Counted from the first letter of the stretch, positions 35,464-44,579 are shown. The stretch: DNA of 64,000 bases from Nitrobacter sp039808345 (GCF_047824785.1 NZ_CP181167.1:620001-684000); one strand, 5' to 3'. Program-made: numbers and translations. Notes: generated from the sequence alone by a model not told the origin.

Positions 35464-37219
35464 ATCCGGCTCGGCCAGGAAAGCGTCGTCCTGTCCGGTC
35501 ACGGCCTACGCACGCGCTGTCGTCAGCGGCCGGATCGTCGCTGGCCGGCTGGTGCGTCTGGCCTGCGAGCGGCACCTCGCGGACCTGAAGTTGGGGGCAA
35601 AACGCGGCCTGGTCTGGGATGGCGCTGCGGCACGTCATGCGATCGACTTCTTCGGCCATCTGCGCCACTCGACCGGCGAATGGGCGGGTGAGCCCTTCGT
35701 GCTTCAGGGCTGGCAGCAGTTTGTCGTCGGCTCGCTCTATGGCTGGAAGCGCAAGGATGGATTGCGCCGCTTCCGCACAACCTATGTCGAGGTGGCGCGC
35801 AAGAACGGCAAGTCGGTCCTTCTGGCAGGCACCGCGCTCTATGCCTTGATCGCCGATGGCGAGCCCGGTGCGCATGTCTATTCGGCGGCAACAACGCGCG
35901 ATCAGGCCCGCATCGTCTTTGGCGAGGCCGAGCGCATGGTGGCTGCAAGTTCGGCCCTGCAGGCGCGCATCACAAGGACGGTGAACAATCTGGCCGTGCT
36001 GCCGACCTCGTCCTGGTTCCGGCCGCTGTCGGCCGATGCCAGCAAGATGGACGGGCTGAACATCCATTTTGCCGCCGTCGACGAGGTGCATGAACATCCA
36101 GGCCCGGAAATCATCCAGAAGCTGAACACGGCAACGGGAGCCCGACGTCAGCCGCTGATCTTCGAGATTACCACGGCGGGCTATGACCGCCATTCCGTCT
36201 GTCGCCAGCATCACGAGTTCTCGGTCAAGGCGCTGGAGGGCACGGTACCGACGGAATCGTCCGACAGCTGGTTCAGCTATATTGCCACTATCGACGAGGG
36301 CGACGACTGGACCGATCCCGAAGTGTGGGTGAAGGCCAATCCGAGCCTCGGGGTCACGGTGAAAGTCGATGATCTGAAACGTCAGATCGATGAAGCGAAA
36401 GAGATGCCGGCGCAGCAGAATGCGATCCGCCGCCTCAGATTGAACGAATGGACAGAGCAGATCACGCGCTGGCTCGACATGAGCGTATGGGAAGAAAACG
36501 GCCTGCCAGCTGTCACCGACTGGCGCATCGTCAAACACGAGATGAAGGAACTGGAACAGAAGCTTCTTGGCCGTGAATGCTATGGCGGGCTGGACCTTGC
36601 CCGGGTCAATGATCTGTCGGCCTTCGCGTTGTTGTTCCCGCCGACGCTCGATGACGATCTCGGTGATCTTGCAGACAAGTGGATCGTCATCTGCCGCTTC
36701 TTCATCCCGGAGGACGATATTGTGCGCCGAGTGCGCCGCGACCGCGTGCCCTACGATGTCTGGCGTGACCAGGAATTTTTGACGGCCACGCCCGGTAACG
36801 CCACCGACTTTGCCTTCGTCGAGAAAGAAATCATCGAGTTGGCTTCCCGTTACGATCTGCGCGAGCTGTCCTATGACCGCACCTTTGCCGGCGAGATTGT
36901 CCAGCATCTGCAGGACGAGGGGCTGACCCTCGTCCAGTTCGGCCAGGGCTTCCTGAGCATGGCGGCACCGACGGCGGAGCTGGAGCGGCTGTCGGTGTCA
37001 CGATCGCTCTGGCATGGCGGCCACCCGGTGCTGCGCTGGAATGCCTCCAACGTTGCCGTGCGTCATGATCCGGCCGGCAATATCAAGCCGGACAAGGAAC
37101 GCTCGAGCGAGCGCATCGACGGCGTTGTCGCGATCTGCAACGCGCTCGGCCGGGCACTGGCCCGTGACATCAATGCCGGTCGCTCGGTCTACGAGAGCCG
37201 CGGCATCCTGATGCTGTAA
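35447..37219 (+). CDS. Phage terminase large subunit
   Basis: This 590-aa protein starts at GTG 35447. The ATPase motor has YVEVARKNGKSVLLAGTALY (Walker A-like, about residues 113-132) and FAAVDEVHEH (Walker B, about 206-215). The RNase H-like nuclease has GGLDLARVNDLSAFALLF, with later acidic residues in ELSYDRTFAG and NASNVAVRHDPAGNIKPDKERSSERIDG. It packages DNA into proheads. The end (GGIL ML) is duplicated as a 17-bp sequence at 37895, see the stress-protein insertion. Confidence 0.95.
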   Translation: MVEKRKSGSARKASSCPVTAYARAVVSGRIVAGRLVRLACERHLADLKLGAKRGLVWDGAAARHAIDFFGHLRHSTGEWAGEPFVLQGWQQFVVGSLYGWKRKDGLRRFRTTYVEVARKNGKSVLLAGTALYALIADGEPGAHVYSAATTRDQARIVFGEAERMVAASSALQARITRTVNNLAVLPTSSWFRPLSADASKMDGLNIHFAAVDEVHEHPGPEIIQKLNTATGARRQPLIFEITTAGYDRHSVCRQHHEFSVKALEGTVPTESSDSWFSYIATIDEGDDWTDPEVWVKANPSLGVTVKVDDLKRQIDEAKEMPAQQNAIRRLRLNEWTEQITRWLDMSVWEENGLPAVTDWRIVKHEMKELEQKLLGRECYGGLDLARVNDLSAFALLFPPTLDDDLGDLADKWIVICRFFIPEDDIVRRVRRDRVPYDVWRDQEFLTATPGNATDFAFVEKEIIELASRYDLRELSYDRTFAGEIVQHLQDEGLTLVQFGQGFLSMAAPTAELERLSVSRSLWHGGHPVLRWNASNVAVRHDPAGNIKPDKERSSERIDGVVAICNALGRALARDINAGRSVYESRGILML

Positions 37220-37911
37220 AGTCTGGTCTGTCAGCGAATCACAAGAACCGGGATATGCGCAGTAGCAAGAACCTCCGCAGTCTGGCTGCCCAGAAGGACT
37301 CTCTTGATCCCACGGTACCCATGGGAGGCCATGACGATCAGGTTGCAACCCTGCGTTTTCGCCGCATCAATGATAGCTGCAGCCGGCAAAGCGTTCGGAA
37401 TATGGAGTGTTTCGACCGTCAGCGCCATTTTTTCTGCCGCCGCTTTCGCTGCTGACAGGATAGCTTCTGCATGCTCCTCATTGTCAGCCTCTAACTGATT
37501 CACATAGGCAGCAATCGATCGGCCAGCGTCTACGGCGGCGATTGGAAACGGCCCTGTCACCGTGACGATCGTAACCTTGCTGCCAAGTGCTTTCGCCAGC
37601 GACAGGCCATGGTCGACGCCGTTCTGTGCCAGTTCAGAGCCGTCAGTGGAAATGAGAATATGAGTGTACATGAGAACCCTTCACGCTCAGAAATCATGCG
37701 ACGATCGTAGCCGTCACATCTCATCTCAACAAGAACCCGCCGTACCGATCGATGCTCCTGGTGCTGCGAGGACCGGCTAACGGACTAACAGCATCGGAAT
37801 GTTTGTACATTTGTATTCACGGGAGAATTGTTCGAACACCGTGCATGACCACTGATGTCACAACCAAGCGGTCAAAACCCACCAGTCAAAGCGACGGCAT
37901 CCTGATGCTGT
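37201..37911. repeat. 17-bp direct repeats bracketing the stress-protein gene
   Basis: CGGCATCCTGATGCTGT, the last codons of the terminase gene, occurs at 37201-37217 and again at 37895-37911, followed there by GA to make the same ending with a TGA stop. The intervening 694 bp hold a universal stress protein gene on the opposite strand. The simplest reading is that a segment was inserted with duplication of the terminase end, and that the second copy marks the ancestral junction to the portal gene. Confidence 0.8.
37231..37671 (-). CDS. Universal stress protein (UspA family)
   Basis: This 146-aa protein starts HILISTDGSELAQNGVDHGLSLAKALG and ends with the ATP-binding loop VMASHGYRGIKRVLLGSQTAEVLATAHIPVLVIR, the single-domain UspA fold. 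It runs against the head operon between terminase and portal and is bracketed by 17-bp direct repeats, so it is a moron-like insertion. It may alter stress survival of the lysogen. 37672-37980 contains only its probable promoter and the repeat. Confidence 0.93.
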   Translation of the reverse strand: MYTHILISTDGSELAQNGVDHGLSLAKALGSKVTIVTVTGPFPIAAVDAGRSIAAYVNQLEADNEEHAEAILSAAKAAAEKMALTVETLHIPNALPAAAIIDAAKTQGCNLIVMASHGYRGIKRVLLGSQTAEVLATAHIPVLVIR

Positions 37912-37980
37912 GAGTCGAGCCGCATCATCACGATCCATGGCTGCGTAGTCGATCACCTCGCGGCTGACGAAAGCAACCTT

Positions 37981-39285
37981 ATGGCATTCTGGTCGAATTG
38001 GTTCGGCGGTGCAAAACCGCCGACTGCATCTCCGCGCGCGTCGTTCCAGGATGCCGGTGGCGGCCTGGTCATCACGACGGCGCAGCAGTTGGAAGAGGCA
38101 TTGCGGGCCGGCAATGTCACGGCATCGGGCACAACGGTTACACCCAACAGCGCCATGCGGGTGGCCGCCGTCTATGCCTGCGTGCGCATTATCTCGGGCG
38201 CGGTGGCGACGCTGCCCTTGCACATCAAGCGTCGCGTCGATGAGCGCACCCGCGAGGATGCCTCCGACAGGCCGATCTGGTCGGTGCTGCGACGCAAGCC
38301 GAACCGTTGGCAGATGCCCTCGCAGTTCCGCCGCATGCTGCAAGCGCATCTGCTGTTGCGCGGCAATGCCTATGCCATGATCGTGCGCTCGCGCGGTTTG
38401 GTGCAGGAACTGATCCCGCTCCATCCGGATCGGGTCGAGGTGAAGCAGACCGACGATCTGGCGCTGGAGTATCTTTATACGCGCCACGATGGCCGCGACA
38501 TCAAGCTGGCGCAGAACGAAGTCTTCCACCTGGTCGGGCTGACACTCGACGGCGTCCATGGCGTATCGGCAATTTCCTATGCCCGCGAAACCATCGGCCT
38601 GTCGCTGGCGATGGAAGATCATGGCGCCACCACCTTCCGCAATGGTGCCCGTGTCAGCGGCGTGTTGAGACATCCGAACAAGCTCGGTCCGGAAGCGGTC
38701 GCCAATTTGAAAGCCGGCCTCGAAGAATTCCGCTCCGGTGGCGAGCAGGAAGGCAAAAACCTGATCCTCGAAGAGGGCATGGACTATGCCCGCATCGCCA
38801 TGACGGCCGAGGATGCGCAGTGGTTAGAAGGTCGCAAGTTCAGTCGCACAGATATCGCCATGTTCTTCGGCGTGCCGCCACACATGATCGGCGACACTGA
38901 AAAATCGACCAGCTGGGGCACCGGCATCGAGCAGCAGTCGATCGGCTTCGTCGCCTACACGCTCGAAGACCACCTGACCATGTGGGAAGAGGCGATCAAC
39001 CGCGACCTGATCGGCACGGACGATCAGCTCTACGCCCGTTTCAACCGGGCAGCGCTGGTCAAGGGCGACATCAAGGCCCGCTGGGAAGCCTACGTCAAAG
39101 GCCTGCAATGGGGCGTCTACAGCCCCAACGAAATCCGCGCACTCGAAGACCAGAACCCGCGTGACGGCGGCGACATCTTCTATCCACCGCCCAACACCGC
39201 CGGTGTGCCGGAGAATGAGGAGCGTGATCGCGACACGGCTGCTGGTGGCAGTGATGACGAACCGGACGAACACCGTAACAATTGA
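37981..39285 (+). CDS. Phage portal protein, HK97 family
   Basis: This 434-aa protein opens AFWSNWFGG. The HK97 portal core has MRVAAVYACVRIISGAVATLPLH, RRMLQAHLLLRGNAYAMIVR, EVFHLVGLTLDGVHGVSAI and FSRTDIAMFFGVPPHMIGD. It forms the dodecameric DNA channel of the head. The C-terminal tail is acidic and disordered. It starts 69 bp after the 17-bp repeat. Confidence 0.95.
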   Translation: MAFWSNWFGGAKPPTASPRASFQDAGGGLVITTAQQLEEALRAGNVTASGTTVTPNSAMRVAAVYACVRIISGAVATLPLHIKRRVDERTREDASDRPIWSVLRRKPNRWQMPSQFRRMLQAHLLLRGNAYAMIVRSRGLVQELIPLHPDRVEVKQTDDLALEYLYTRHDGRDIKLAQNEVFHLVGLTLDGVHGVSAISYARETIGLSLAMEDHGATTFRNGARVSGVLRHPNKLGPEAVANLKAGLEEFRSGGEQEGKNLILEEGMDYARIAMTAEDAQWLEGRKFSRTDIAMFFGVPPHMIGDTEKSTSWGTGIEQQSIGFVAYTLEDHLTMWEEAINRDLIGTDDQLYARFNRAALVKGDIKARWEAYVKGLQWGVYSPNEIRALEDQNPRDGGDIFYPPPNTAGVPENEERDRDTAAGGSDDEPDEHRNN

Positions 39286-39297
39286 GGACAGAAACCA

Positions 39298-39450
39298 GTG
39301 AGCATTCTGAACACGTTGAAACTGGCATCGACGCTGATTGTGATGACGGTTGTCGGCTTGACGGCCATCAGCCCTGCCTTTGACTTCGGAATCTTCATCG
39401 GCGGCGTCACGCTCGGCGGATATCTATTCCTGCTGCTGGAGACCTACTGA
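39298..39450 (+). CDS. Small two-helix membrane protein of the head operon
   Basis: This 50-aa protein starts at GTG 39298, with GAGGACA upstream. It starts SILNTLKLASTLIVMTVVGL and ends ITLGG-like hydrophobic FLLLETY, giving two membrane segments with a short turn. The stop overlaps the protease ATG (TGATG), showing translational coupling. Similar tiny genes sit between portal and protease in related prophages. The function is unknown. Confidence 0.6.
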   Translation: MSILNTLKLASTLIVMTVVGLTAISPAFDFGIFIGGVTLGGYLFLLLETY

Positions 39451-40316
39451 TGAGCCTGCGTAAATTGCCCGAGGCGCGGAACTTTGTGCGCCCGCAGAAT
39501 TATCAATGGGATGCGCCCTCCGATGTGCTGGCGAAATGGGCCCAGACGCCGCTCGCAGCTGCGGCGGGTGCCTCCGATGGCGACACCGACACCACCATCT
39601 CAATGTTCGAGGTGATCGGCGAGGATGCTTGGTCGGGCGGTGGCGTAACCACGAACCGCATCTCGGCTGCCCTGCGTTCGATAGGCAATCGGAATATCAC
39701 CGTCCGGATCAATTCGCCCGGTGGCGATATGTTCGAAGGTATCGCCATTTACAATCTATTGCGGGCTCATCCGGCCAAGGTGACAGTCGAGGTGCTGGGA
39801 TGGGCGGCTTCGGCCGCCTCCATCATCGCCATGGCCGGCGATGACATCCGCATGGGGCCGGGCTCATTCTTGATGGTGCATAATGCCTGGGGCGTGGTGA
39901 TCGGCAACCGCCATGACATGCGCGAGGCAGCAACTCTATTCGATCAGTTCGATGCCGCGATCGCCGGCATCTATCAGGCGCGCACCGGAATGAAGCGCGC
40001 AGGCATCGAGAAGTTGATGGACGCCGAGACCTTCATGGGTCCGTCCGAGGCCGTGAAGAACGGCTTTGCCGATGTCGTTGCGGATGACCTTTCCGCCGAC
40101 GCCTGCGATGCGAAAAACATAGACCGGGGGCTGATGGCTCGCCGGCAGACCGAGGCCGCGCTCGCCGGCGCGGGCTTTTCCCGCACCATTCGCTCCGAGA
40201 TGCTCTCGGAGCTGATCGGCTCGGCCGCGCGTGATGCAAGCCAGCCTTCTGCCCCGCGTGATGCAGGCATAGACGAGGCCGCCCTACAGCGGCTGATCGA
40301 CATTCTCAGATTATAG
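39450..40316 (+). CDS. Head maturation protease, ClpP-related
   Basis: This 288-aa protein has the S14 ClpP-like fold: VRINSPGGDMFEGIAIYN, the nucleophile Ser within GWAASAASIIAMAG (about residue 118) and His in FLMVHNAWG (about 142), with a later Asp in the helical part. It cleaves the capsid delta domain during prohead maturation. The C-terminal 60 residues may be a scaffold-like segment. Confidence 0.93.
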   Translation: MSLRKLPEARNFVRPQNYQWDAPSDVLAKWAQTPLAAAAGASDGDTDTTISMFEVIGEDAWSGGGVTTNRISAALRSIGNRNITVRINSPGGDMFEGIAIYNLLRAHPAKVTVEVLGWAASAASIIAMAGDDIRMGPGSFLMVHNAWGVVIGNRHDMREAATLFDQFDAAIAGIYQARTGMKRAGIEKLMDAETFMGPSEAVKNGFADVVADDLSADACDAKNIDRGLMARRQTEAALAGAGFSRTIRSEMLSELIGSAARDASQPSAPRDAGIDEAALQRLIDILRL

Positions 40317-40326
40317 GAGACCCATC

Positions 40327-41601
40327 ATGGGTATCGAATTGAACACCCGCGTTCGCGGGATTATTGGCGTGCGAGCGGATTCCGGCAACGCCACCAAGAT
40401 CCTCGCCGAACTGCAGAAGACCTTCGAGGATTTCAAGCTCGAACGGGACAAGGAACTCGCTGACATCAAGGCCGGCATGGCCGATGTGGTGCAGACCGAA
40501 AAGGTCGACCGCATCAATGCCGAGATCACCACCCTGCAAAAGGCGCTCGACGAAACCAATGCCGCACTCGCAGCAGTGAAGGTCGGCGGTGTTGGCGGAA
40601 CAACTGATCCCGATAAGCGCGAACATGCCCAAGCATTCGATCGCTTCTTCCGGCGTGGTGTGGATGCCGGCCTGCGTGATCTTGAGGTCAAGGCCAAGCT
40701 GACCACGCAGTCCGATCCTGACGGCGGCTATTTGGTACCGGAAGAGACCGAAGCCGGAATCGACCGGGTGCTTGGCGCCGTGTCGACGATCCGTTCGCTC
40801 GCCCGAACCATCTCGATCTCGACCAATACCTACAAGAAGCTGGTCAATATGGGTGGGGCGACGTCGGGCTGGGTTGGCGAGGAAGACAGCCGCTCCGGCA
40901 CGGCCACGCCGACCTTGCGCGAGATCGCCATCAATACCGGCGAAATCTACGCCATGCCGGGCGCCACGCAAACCTCGCTCGACGATGCCCGCATCGATCT
41001 GGCGGCTTGGCTGGCCGACGAGGTGTCCATCGAGTTTGCCGAGCAGGAAGGGGCTGCCTTTGCCAGTGGCGACGGCATCAACAAGCCGCGCGGCATCCTG
41101 GCCTACGACAAGGTGGCGAATGCGTCCTACGCATGGGGCAAGCTCGGCTTCGTCGCTTCCGGCAAGTCGGATGGGTTTGTTGCCGCGACCGCTTCGGCCA
41201 GCTCAGCTGACGCGCTGATCGACCTCTACTATGCGCTCAAGTCTGGCTATCGGAACGGCGCGTCATGGCTGATGTCGGATGCGACCATGAACACGGTGCG
41301 CAAGTTCAAGGATGCGGAAGGGGCCTATATTTGGGCGCCGCCTTCAGGTGCGGCAGAAGTCGCCACCATCCTTGGCAAGCCGGTCTACACTGACGACAAC
41401 ATGCCGGCGGTCGAGGCGGACAAGTTCCCGGTCGCCTTCGGCGATTTTAGCCGCTCCTACCTGATCGTCGACCGCGTCGGCATTCGTGTCCTGCGCGATC
41501 CGTTCACTTCCAAGCCGAACGTCCTGTTTTACACCACCAAACGCGTTGGCGGTGGCATCGTCAACTTCGAGGCCCTGAAACTGCTGAAGATCAGCACCTG
41601 A
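40327..41601 (+). CDS. Phage major capsid protein, HK97 family
   Basis: This 424-aa protein has an N-terminal coiled-coil delta domain (KILAELQKTFEDFKLERDKELADIKAGMADVVQ...), probably removed by the protease. It is followed by the HK97 fold: DPDGGYLVPEETEAGIDRVL, GEIYAMPGATQTSLDDARIDLAAWLADEVSIEFA and SWLMSDATMNTVRKFKDAEGAYIW. AGGAGACCC lies just upstream of the ATG. Confidence 0.96.
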   Translation: MGIELNTRVRGIIGVRADSGNATKILAELQKTFEDFKLERDKELADIKAGMADVVQTEKVDRINAEITTLQKALDETNAALAAVKVGGVGGTTDPDKREHAQAFDRFFRRGVDAGLRDLEVKAKLTTQSDPDGGYLVPEETEAGIDRVLGAVSTIRSLARTISISTNTYKKLVNMGGATSGWVGEEDSRSGTATPTLREIAINTGEIYAMPGATQTSLDDARIDLAAWLADEVSIEFAEQEGAAFASGDGINKPRGILAYDKVANASYAWGKLGFVASGKSDGFVAATASASSADALIDLYYALKSGYRNGASWLMSDATMNTVRKFKDAEGAYIWAPPSGAAEVATILGKPVYTDDNMPAVEADKFPVAFGDFSRSYLIVDRVGIRVLRDPFTSKPNVLFYTTKRVGGGIVNFEALKLLKIST

Positions 41602-41668
41602 TCCTCATGACGGGCGGCTGCGGCTGCCCGTCTCTTCACCATTCCCATTCATCGAAAGGACTTCTGTC

Positions 41669-42055
41669 ATGAAGGACGGTATCTCCGGCCTCGGCCTCGC
41701 CGCATCGCTAGTTCCCGCCGTGGTCACCGCCACCACCAAGGGCAGCCATGCCGACCTGCAAGGCTTCAATTCCGCGACCCTGATCATCAATACCGGCGCG
41801 ATTGCTGGCGATGGCCTCTTTGTCGTCGCGATGCAGGAAAGCGACACGACCACGGATGGCGATTTTGCCGATGTGGCAGTCGGCAATCTGCTTGGATCTC
41901 TGCCGGCAGCACTCGAGGCCAGCACGGTATACAAGCAGGGCTACAAGGGTTCGAAGCGCTATATCCGCGCGGTCATCACCAAGACCTCCGGCACGTCGAT
42001 CGCCGCCGGTGCGATCTTTGCGCTCGGCCATCCCCACGACGCGCCGGTCGCCTGA
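41669..42055 (+). CDS. Phage head protein of unknown role
   Basis: This 128-aa protein contains LVPAVVTATTKGSHADLQGFNSATLIINTGAIAG and YKGSKRYIRAVITKTSGTSIAAGAIFALGHP, a beta-rich pattern. Its position between capsid and head-tail connector suggests a decoration or stabilising protein. AAAGGA precedes the ATG. Confidence 0.7.
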   Translation: MKDGISGLGLAASLVPAVVTATTKGSHADLQGFNSATLIINTGAIAGDGLFVVAMQESDTTTDGDFADVAVGNLLGSLPAALEASTVYKQGYKGSKRYIRAVITKTSGTSIAAGAIFALGHPHDAPVA

Positions 42056-42131
42056 TCGGTCAGAGCGGCCAGATAGTCGGCAGCGCCGACATTCTGGCCG
42101 CCCCCGTTCATCAACCTGTTGGAAGACAGCC

Positions 42132-42701
42132 ATGCTCGCTCCCGTCCGCACGGTTGCGCCCGCGACCATGCCGGTGTCGCTGGCCGAGGCCAAGGCCCAT
42201 CTGCGTGTTGATCATGATGACCAGGACGATCTGATCACCGCCCAGATCAAGGCGGCGACGGCATATCTCGACGGCTATGCCGGTATCCTCGGCCGGGCGC
42301 TGGTGACGCAAACCTGGCGGCAAGATTTTGCCGGCTTTGCCGATCGCTTGCCGCTGCCAGTATCGCCGGTGATCGCGATCGTCAGCGTGAGCTACTTCGA
42401 CGGCGGCAATGTGCAGCAGACATTGGACGCCGGCGTCTACGATCTGTTTGCCGACGCGCGCGGTGCCTATGTCACCCTGCGGCCAGGACAAGTTTGGCCG
42501 GTCACCTTCCATCGCGCTGATGCCGTCTCGATTACATTCACTGCCGGTTATGGCGCGGCGGCCGACGTGCCGGAGCCCATCCGGCAAGCTATCCTGCTGA
42601 TCGTGCAGCGCCTGTTCGATGGGGCGGATACCAGCATCGACGTCGCCATCGACCGTGTCGTCCACGTCCTCATTGCTCCCTATCGGGCGCGTCCGCTCTG
42701 A
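42132..42701 (+). CDS. Head-tail connector protein (gp6/gp15-like)
   Basis: This 189-aa protein starts at ATG 42132. VSLAEAKAHLRVDHDDQDDLITAQIKAATAYLDGYAG is the typical connector start, and VSYFDGGNVQQTLDAGVYDL with IRQAILLIVQRLFDGA follow. It forms the adaptor ring under the portal. It overlaps the head-closure gene start (TGATG). Confidence 0.9.
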   Translation: MLAPVRTVAPATMPVSLAEAKAHLRVDHDDQDDLITAQIKAATAYLDGYAGILGRALVTQTWRQDFAGFADRLPLPVSPVIAIVSVSYFDGGNVQQTLDAGVYDLFADARGAYVTLRPGQVWPVTFHRADAVSITFTAGYGAAADVPEPIRQAILLIVQRLFDGADTSIDVAIDRVVHVLIAPYRARPL

Positions 42702-43048
42702 TGACCAACATTTCCGCCAACGATCTGCGCGACCGCGTCAGCTTCGAAAAGCGCGAGGAAGTCGACGACGGTTACGGCAATACCGTCGGCATGTGGGTTG
42801 CGCAGTTCGAGCGCGATGCCTGCATCCTTCCATCGAAAGGCGGCGAGACCGTCATTGCTGCCCGCCTGCAGGAAGTGCAGCCGGCGCTGATCCTGGTGCG
42901 CTTCGATGCCCAGACCACCACCATCACCGCCGAATGGCGGCTGATCGAGGTCCGCTCCGGCACCATCTACAACATCCGCACCTCAGCCGACATGGAACGT
43001 CGCGGCCGCTTCATTACCATGTTGTGTGAGGTTGGTGTCGCGACCTGA
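42701..43048 (+). CDS. Phage head closure protein
   Basis: This 115-aa protein has ISANDLRDRVSFEKREEVDDGYGNTVGMW...RSGTIYNIRTSADMERRGRFITMLCEVG, the head-closure / head-tail adaptor pattern (SPP1 gp16-like). It seals the packaged head. It is the last recognisable head gene before the tail module would be expected. Confidence 0.88.
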   Translation: MTNISANDLRDRVSFEKREEVDDGYGNTVGMWVAQFERDACILPSKGGETVIAARLQEVQPALILVRFDAQTTTITAEWRLIEVRSGTIYNIRTSADMERRGRFITMLCEVGVAT

Positions 43049-43100
43049 ACGGCCGCGAGCAGCTCCGCAACCGAATATCAAAATCACCGGGAGAACCGCC

Positions 43101-43388
43101 TTGACGCCGCCGGAAGCGAACGAGCAGTTCCGCATATCAGAGACCGAGTTCGAGGTGCTGCTGGCACGCGCAGCCGAAACTGGCGCGCGACGCGCCCTGC
43201 AAGAGGTCGGGCTTAATGGCAAGGATGCCGCGGAGGACATTCGGGATCTTCGTTCGCTGCTGGCCGGATTTCGGCTCGCCAAGCGCACCGCCGTACAAAC
43301 AACGGTGCGTATCATCACCACTGGTTTCCTGATCGCGCTGATGGCTGGCATCGCCATCAAGCTGAAGATCTTCGGCGGTAGCCCGTAG
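43101..43388 (+). CDS. DUF6127-like membrane protein
   Basis: About 95 aa from TTG 43101 (GGGAGA upstream); the open frame reaches back to GTG 43026. FRISETEFEVLLARAAETGARRALQEVGL is followed by DIRDLRSLLAGFRLAKRTAVQTTVRIITTGFLIALMAGIAI, one membrane segment near the C-terminus. It is usually found near the phage lysis region. A role with the adjacent endolysin (holin-like) is inferred. Confidence 0.6.
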   Translation: MTPPEANEQFRISETEFEVLLARAAETGARRALQEVGLNGKDAAEDIRDLRSLLAGFRLAKRTAVQTTVRIITTGFLIALMAGIAIKLKIFGGSP

Positions 43389-43416
43389 GCCGCACCATCA
43401 CCCCATCCCAACTGTA

Positions 43417-43439
43417 CCCGCCCCCGGAGGCGGGGTTTT
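43417..43439 (+). terminator. Rho-independent terminator after the head operon
   Basis: CCCGCC and GGCGGG form a 6-bp stem with a CCCGGA loop, then GTTTT. It begins 29 bp after the DUF6127-like stop, so head transcription probably ends here. Confidence 0.7.
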
Positions 43440-43457
43440 CGTTTGCCGGAGGACAAC

Positions 43458-43590
43458 ATGATCACGACCTTCCACCGCCATTGGCGTGACGTGCCAGAGG
43501 TCACCTGACGCTGGCCCAACTTCTCGCCCGCCGAGATCGCCTGCCGGGTTACCGGGCCCGCACACCTACGCCAAGCGGCGGTTGTGTCTG
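43458..43590 (+). pseudogene. 5' remnant of an M15-type endolysin (D-Ala-D-Ala carboxypeptidase)
   Basis: A good start (CCGGAGGACAAC, ATG 43458) opens ITTFHRHWRDVPEVT followed by TGA (43506-43508). The same frame then reads RWPNFSPAEIACRVTG, the usual N-terminus of phage peptidase M15 enzymes (W-RWPNFSP-AEIACRGTG). Homology is lost after about 43580. The gene was first truncated, or truncated and stopped. It marks the broken right end of the prophage. Confidence 0.65.
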
Positions 43591-43598
43591 CGCCGCTG

Positions 43599-43955
43599 CT
43601 ACGGCGCGATCGTCAATCTGGCTTTCATGTTGGGATGAAAGCGGCAATAGTAATCGATCGTCCCCGCTTTCTTCAGCACGAGTCTGATGGTTCTTTGCGG
43701 CGGCAGCGTCACGTCCCAGTCGCCATTTCGTGCCGTCGCGGTATGCGCGAAGATATCCTCATTGACCCATTCGATGGTATCGCCGACCTTGACCGCGGTC
43801 GCGGCCGGCATGAAAACGAGGTCCTGTATCGAAATTCGCACCGTCGCCGCGCGCGCCGGAACGGATAGCCCCAAGGTCGCGATTCCCAGACCCAGGATGC
43901 TCACTGCCTTGATTGCAGAGGTTGCACCAATCGAGAGATATCCGTCCCGTTTCAT
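43599..43955 (-). CDS. Cupredoxin (plastocyanin/amicyanin-like)
   Basis: This 118-aa protein has a signal peptide (SILGLGIATLGLSVPARA) then a blue-copper fold: first His in NEDIFAHTAT, and the Cys-His-Met ligand group in YYCRFHPNMKARL. It is an exported electron carrier or copper-binding protein. It lies 8 bp downstream of the DUF4142 gene, in an operon with it. Confidence 0.92.
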   Translation of the reverse strand: MKRDGYLSIGATSAIKAVSILGLGIATLGLSVPARAATVRISIQDLVFMPAATAVKVGDTIEWVNEDIFAHTATARNGDWDVTLPPQRTIRLVLKKAGTIDYYCRFHPNMKARLTIAP

Positions 43956-43963
43956 GGCGCGCC

Positions 43964-44485
43964 CTACTTCAGTTCGGCCGCGACTTGTTCGGCGTGTTGC
44001 TTGTGGCCCTGGAAAATCTTCAGCCCGGTTTGCAAGAGGCTCTTCAGCTCGGCATTGCTGGCCGACGGAATGAGCAGGGTTTCAAGCGCGTCGTCGACCG
44101 CTTGGTGATAGGCGACCTCGTTGTCGACGTAAGCCTTGTCGAACGCCGAACCCTTCAGTTTCGATAGCTCCTGGAGTTTGGCGGCGGCGTTCTTGGACAG
44201 CGTGCGACTGGTGTCGTTGTCTTCGGGGGTGACCTTGAGCTTCTTGACCAGCGCGAGTGCTTTGTCGTTCACCGCCTCATGATCGCGCACCATATCGTTA
44301 GCGAAAGCCTTCACATCCTTGTTATCGGATTTCTCAAGCGCCTGCTTCGCCGCGGTGACATCAATAACGCCGGCGGTGTAGGCAATATGCGCGATCTGCG
44401 GATCGGTGAGTTTGGCGCTCTGCGCGAAGGCACCGCTGCTCAGCAGCATTGCGGCGCCAATCGCCGCGCTCAGTCGAAAAAGCAT
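43964..44485 (-). CDS. DUF4142 exported protein
   Basis: This 173-aa protein has a signal peptide (SAAIGAAMLLSSGAFA) and the DUF4142 ferritin-like helical domain (IAHIAYTAGVIDVTAAKQALEKSDNKDVKAFANDMVRDHEAVNDKAL, then AYVDNEVAYHQAVDDALETLL). It is common in stress-response regions of Bradyrhizobiaceae together with ECF sigma factors. Its function is unknown. Confidence 0.93.
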   Translation of the reverse strand: MLFRLSAAIGAAMLLSSGAFAQSAKLTDPQIAHIAYTAGVIDVTAAKQALEKSDNKDVKAFANDMVRDHEAVNDKALALVKKLKVTPEDNDTSRTLSKNAAAKLQELSKLKGSAFDKAYVDNEVAYHQAVDDALETLLIPSASNAELKSLLQTGLKIFQGHKQHAEQVAAELK

Positions 44486-44579
44486 TTTTGATACTCCTGT
44501 GACGCCGGCGATTGGAATCGCCGGGCGTTTTGTTGCGACACACAGGATTGGATGCGGCCCGGCGGAGTAGGTTCCCGAA

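Noticed and set aside
35294..36907. 537-residue open frame antisense to the terminase large subunit
   Set aside because: It mirrors a terminase with recognisable ATPase and nuclease motifs. No ribosome site or family is visible on this strand.
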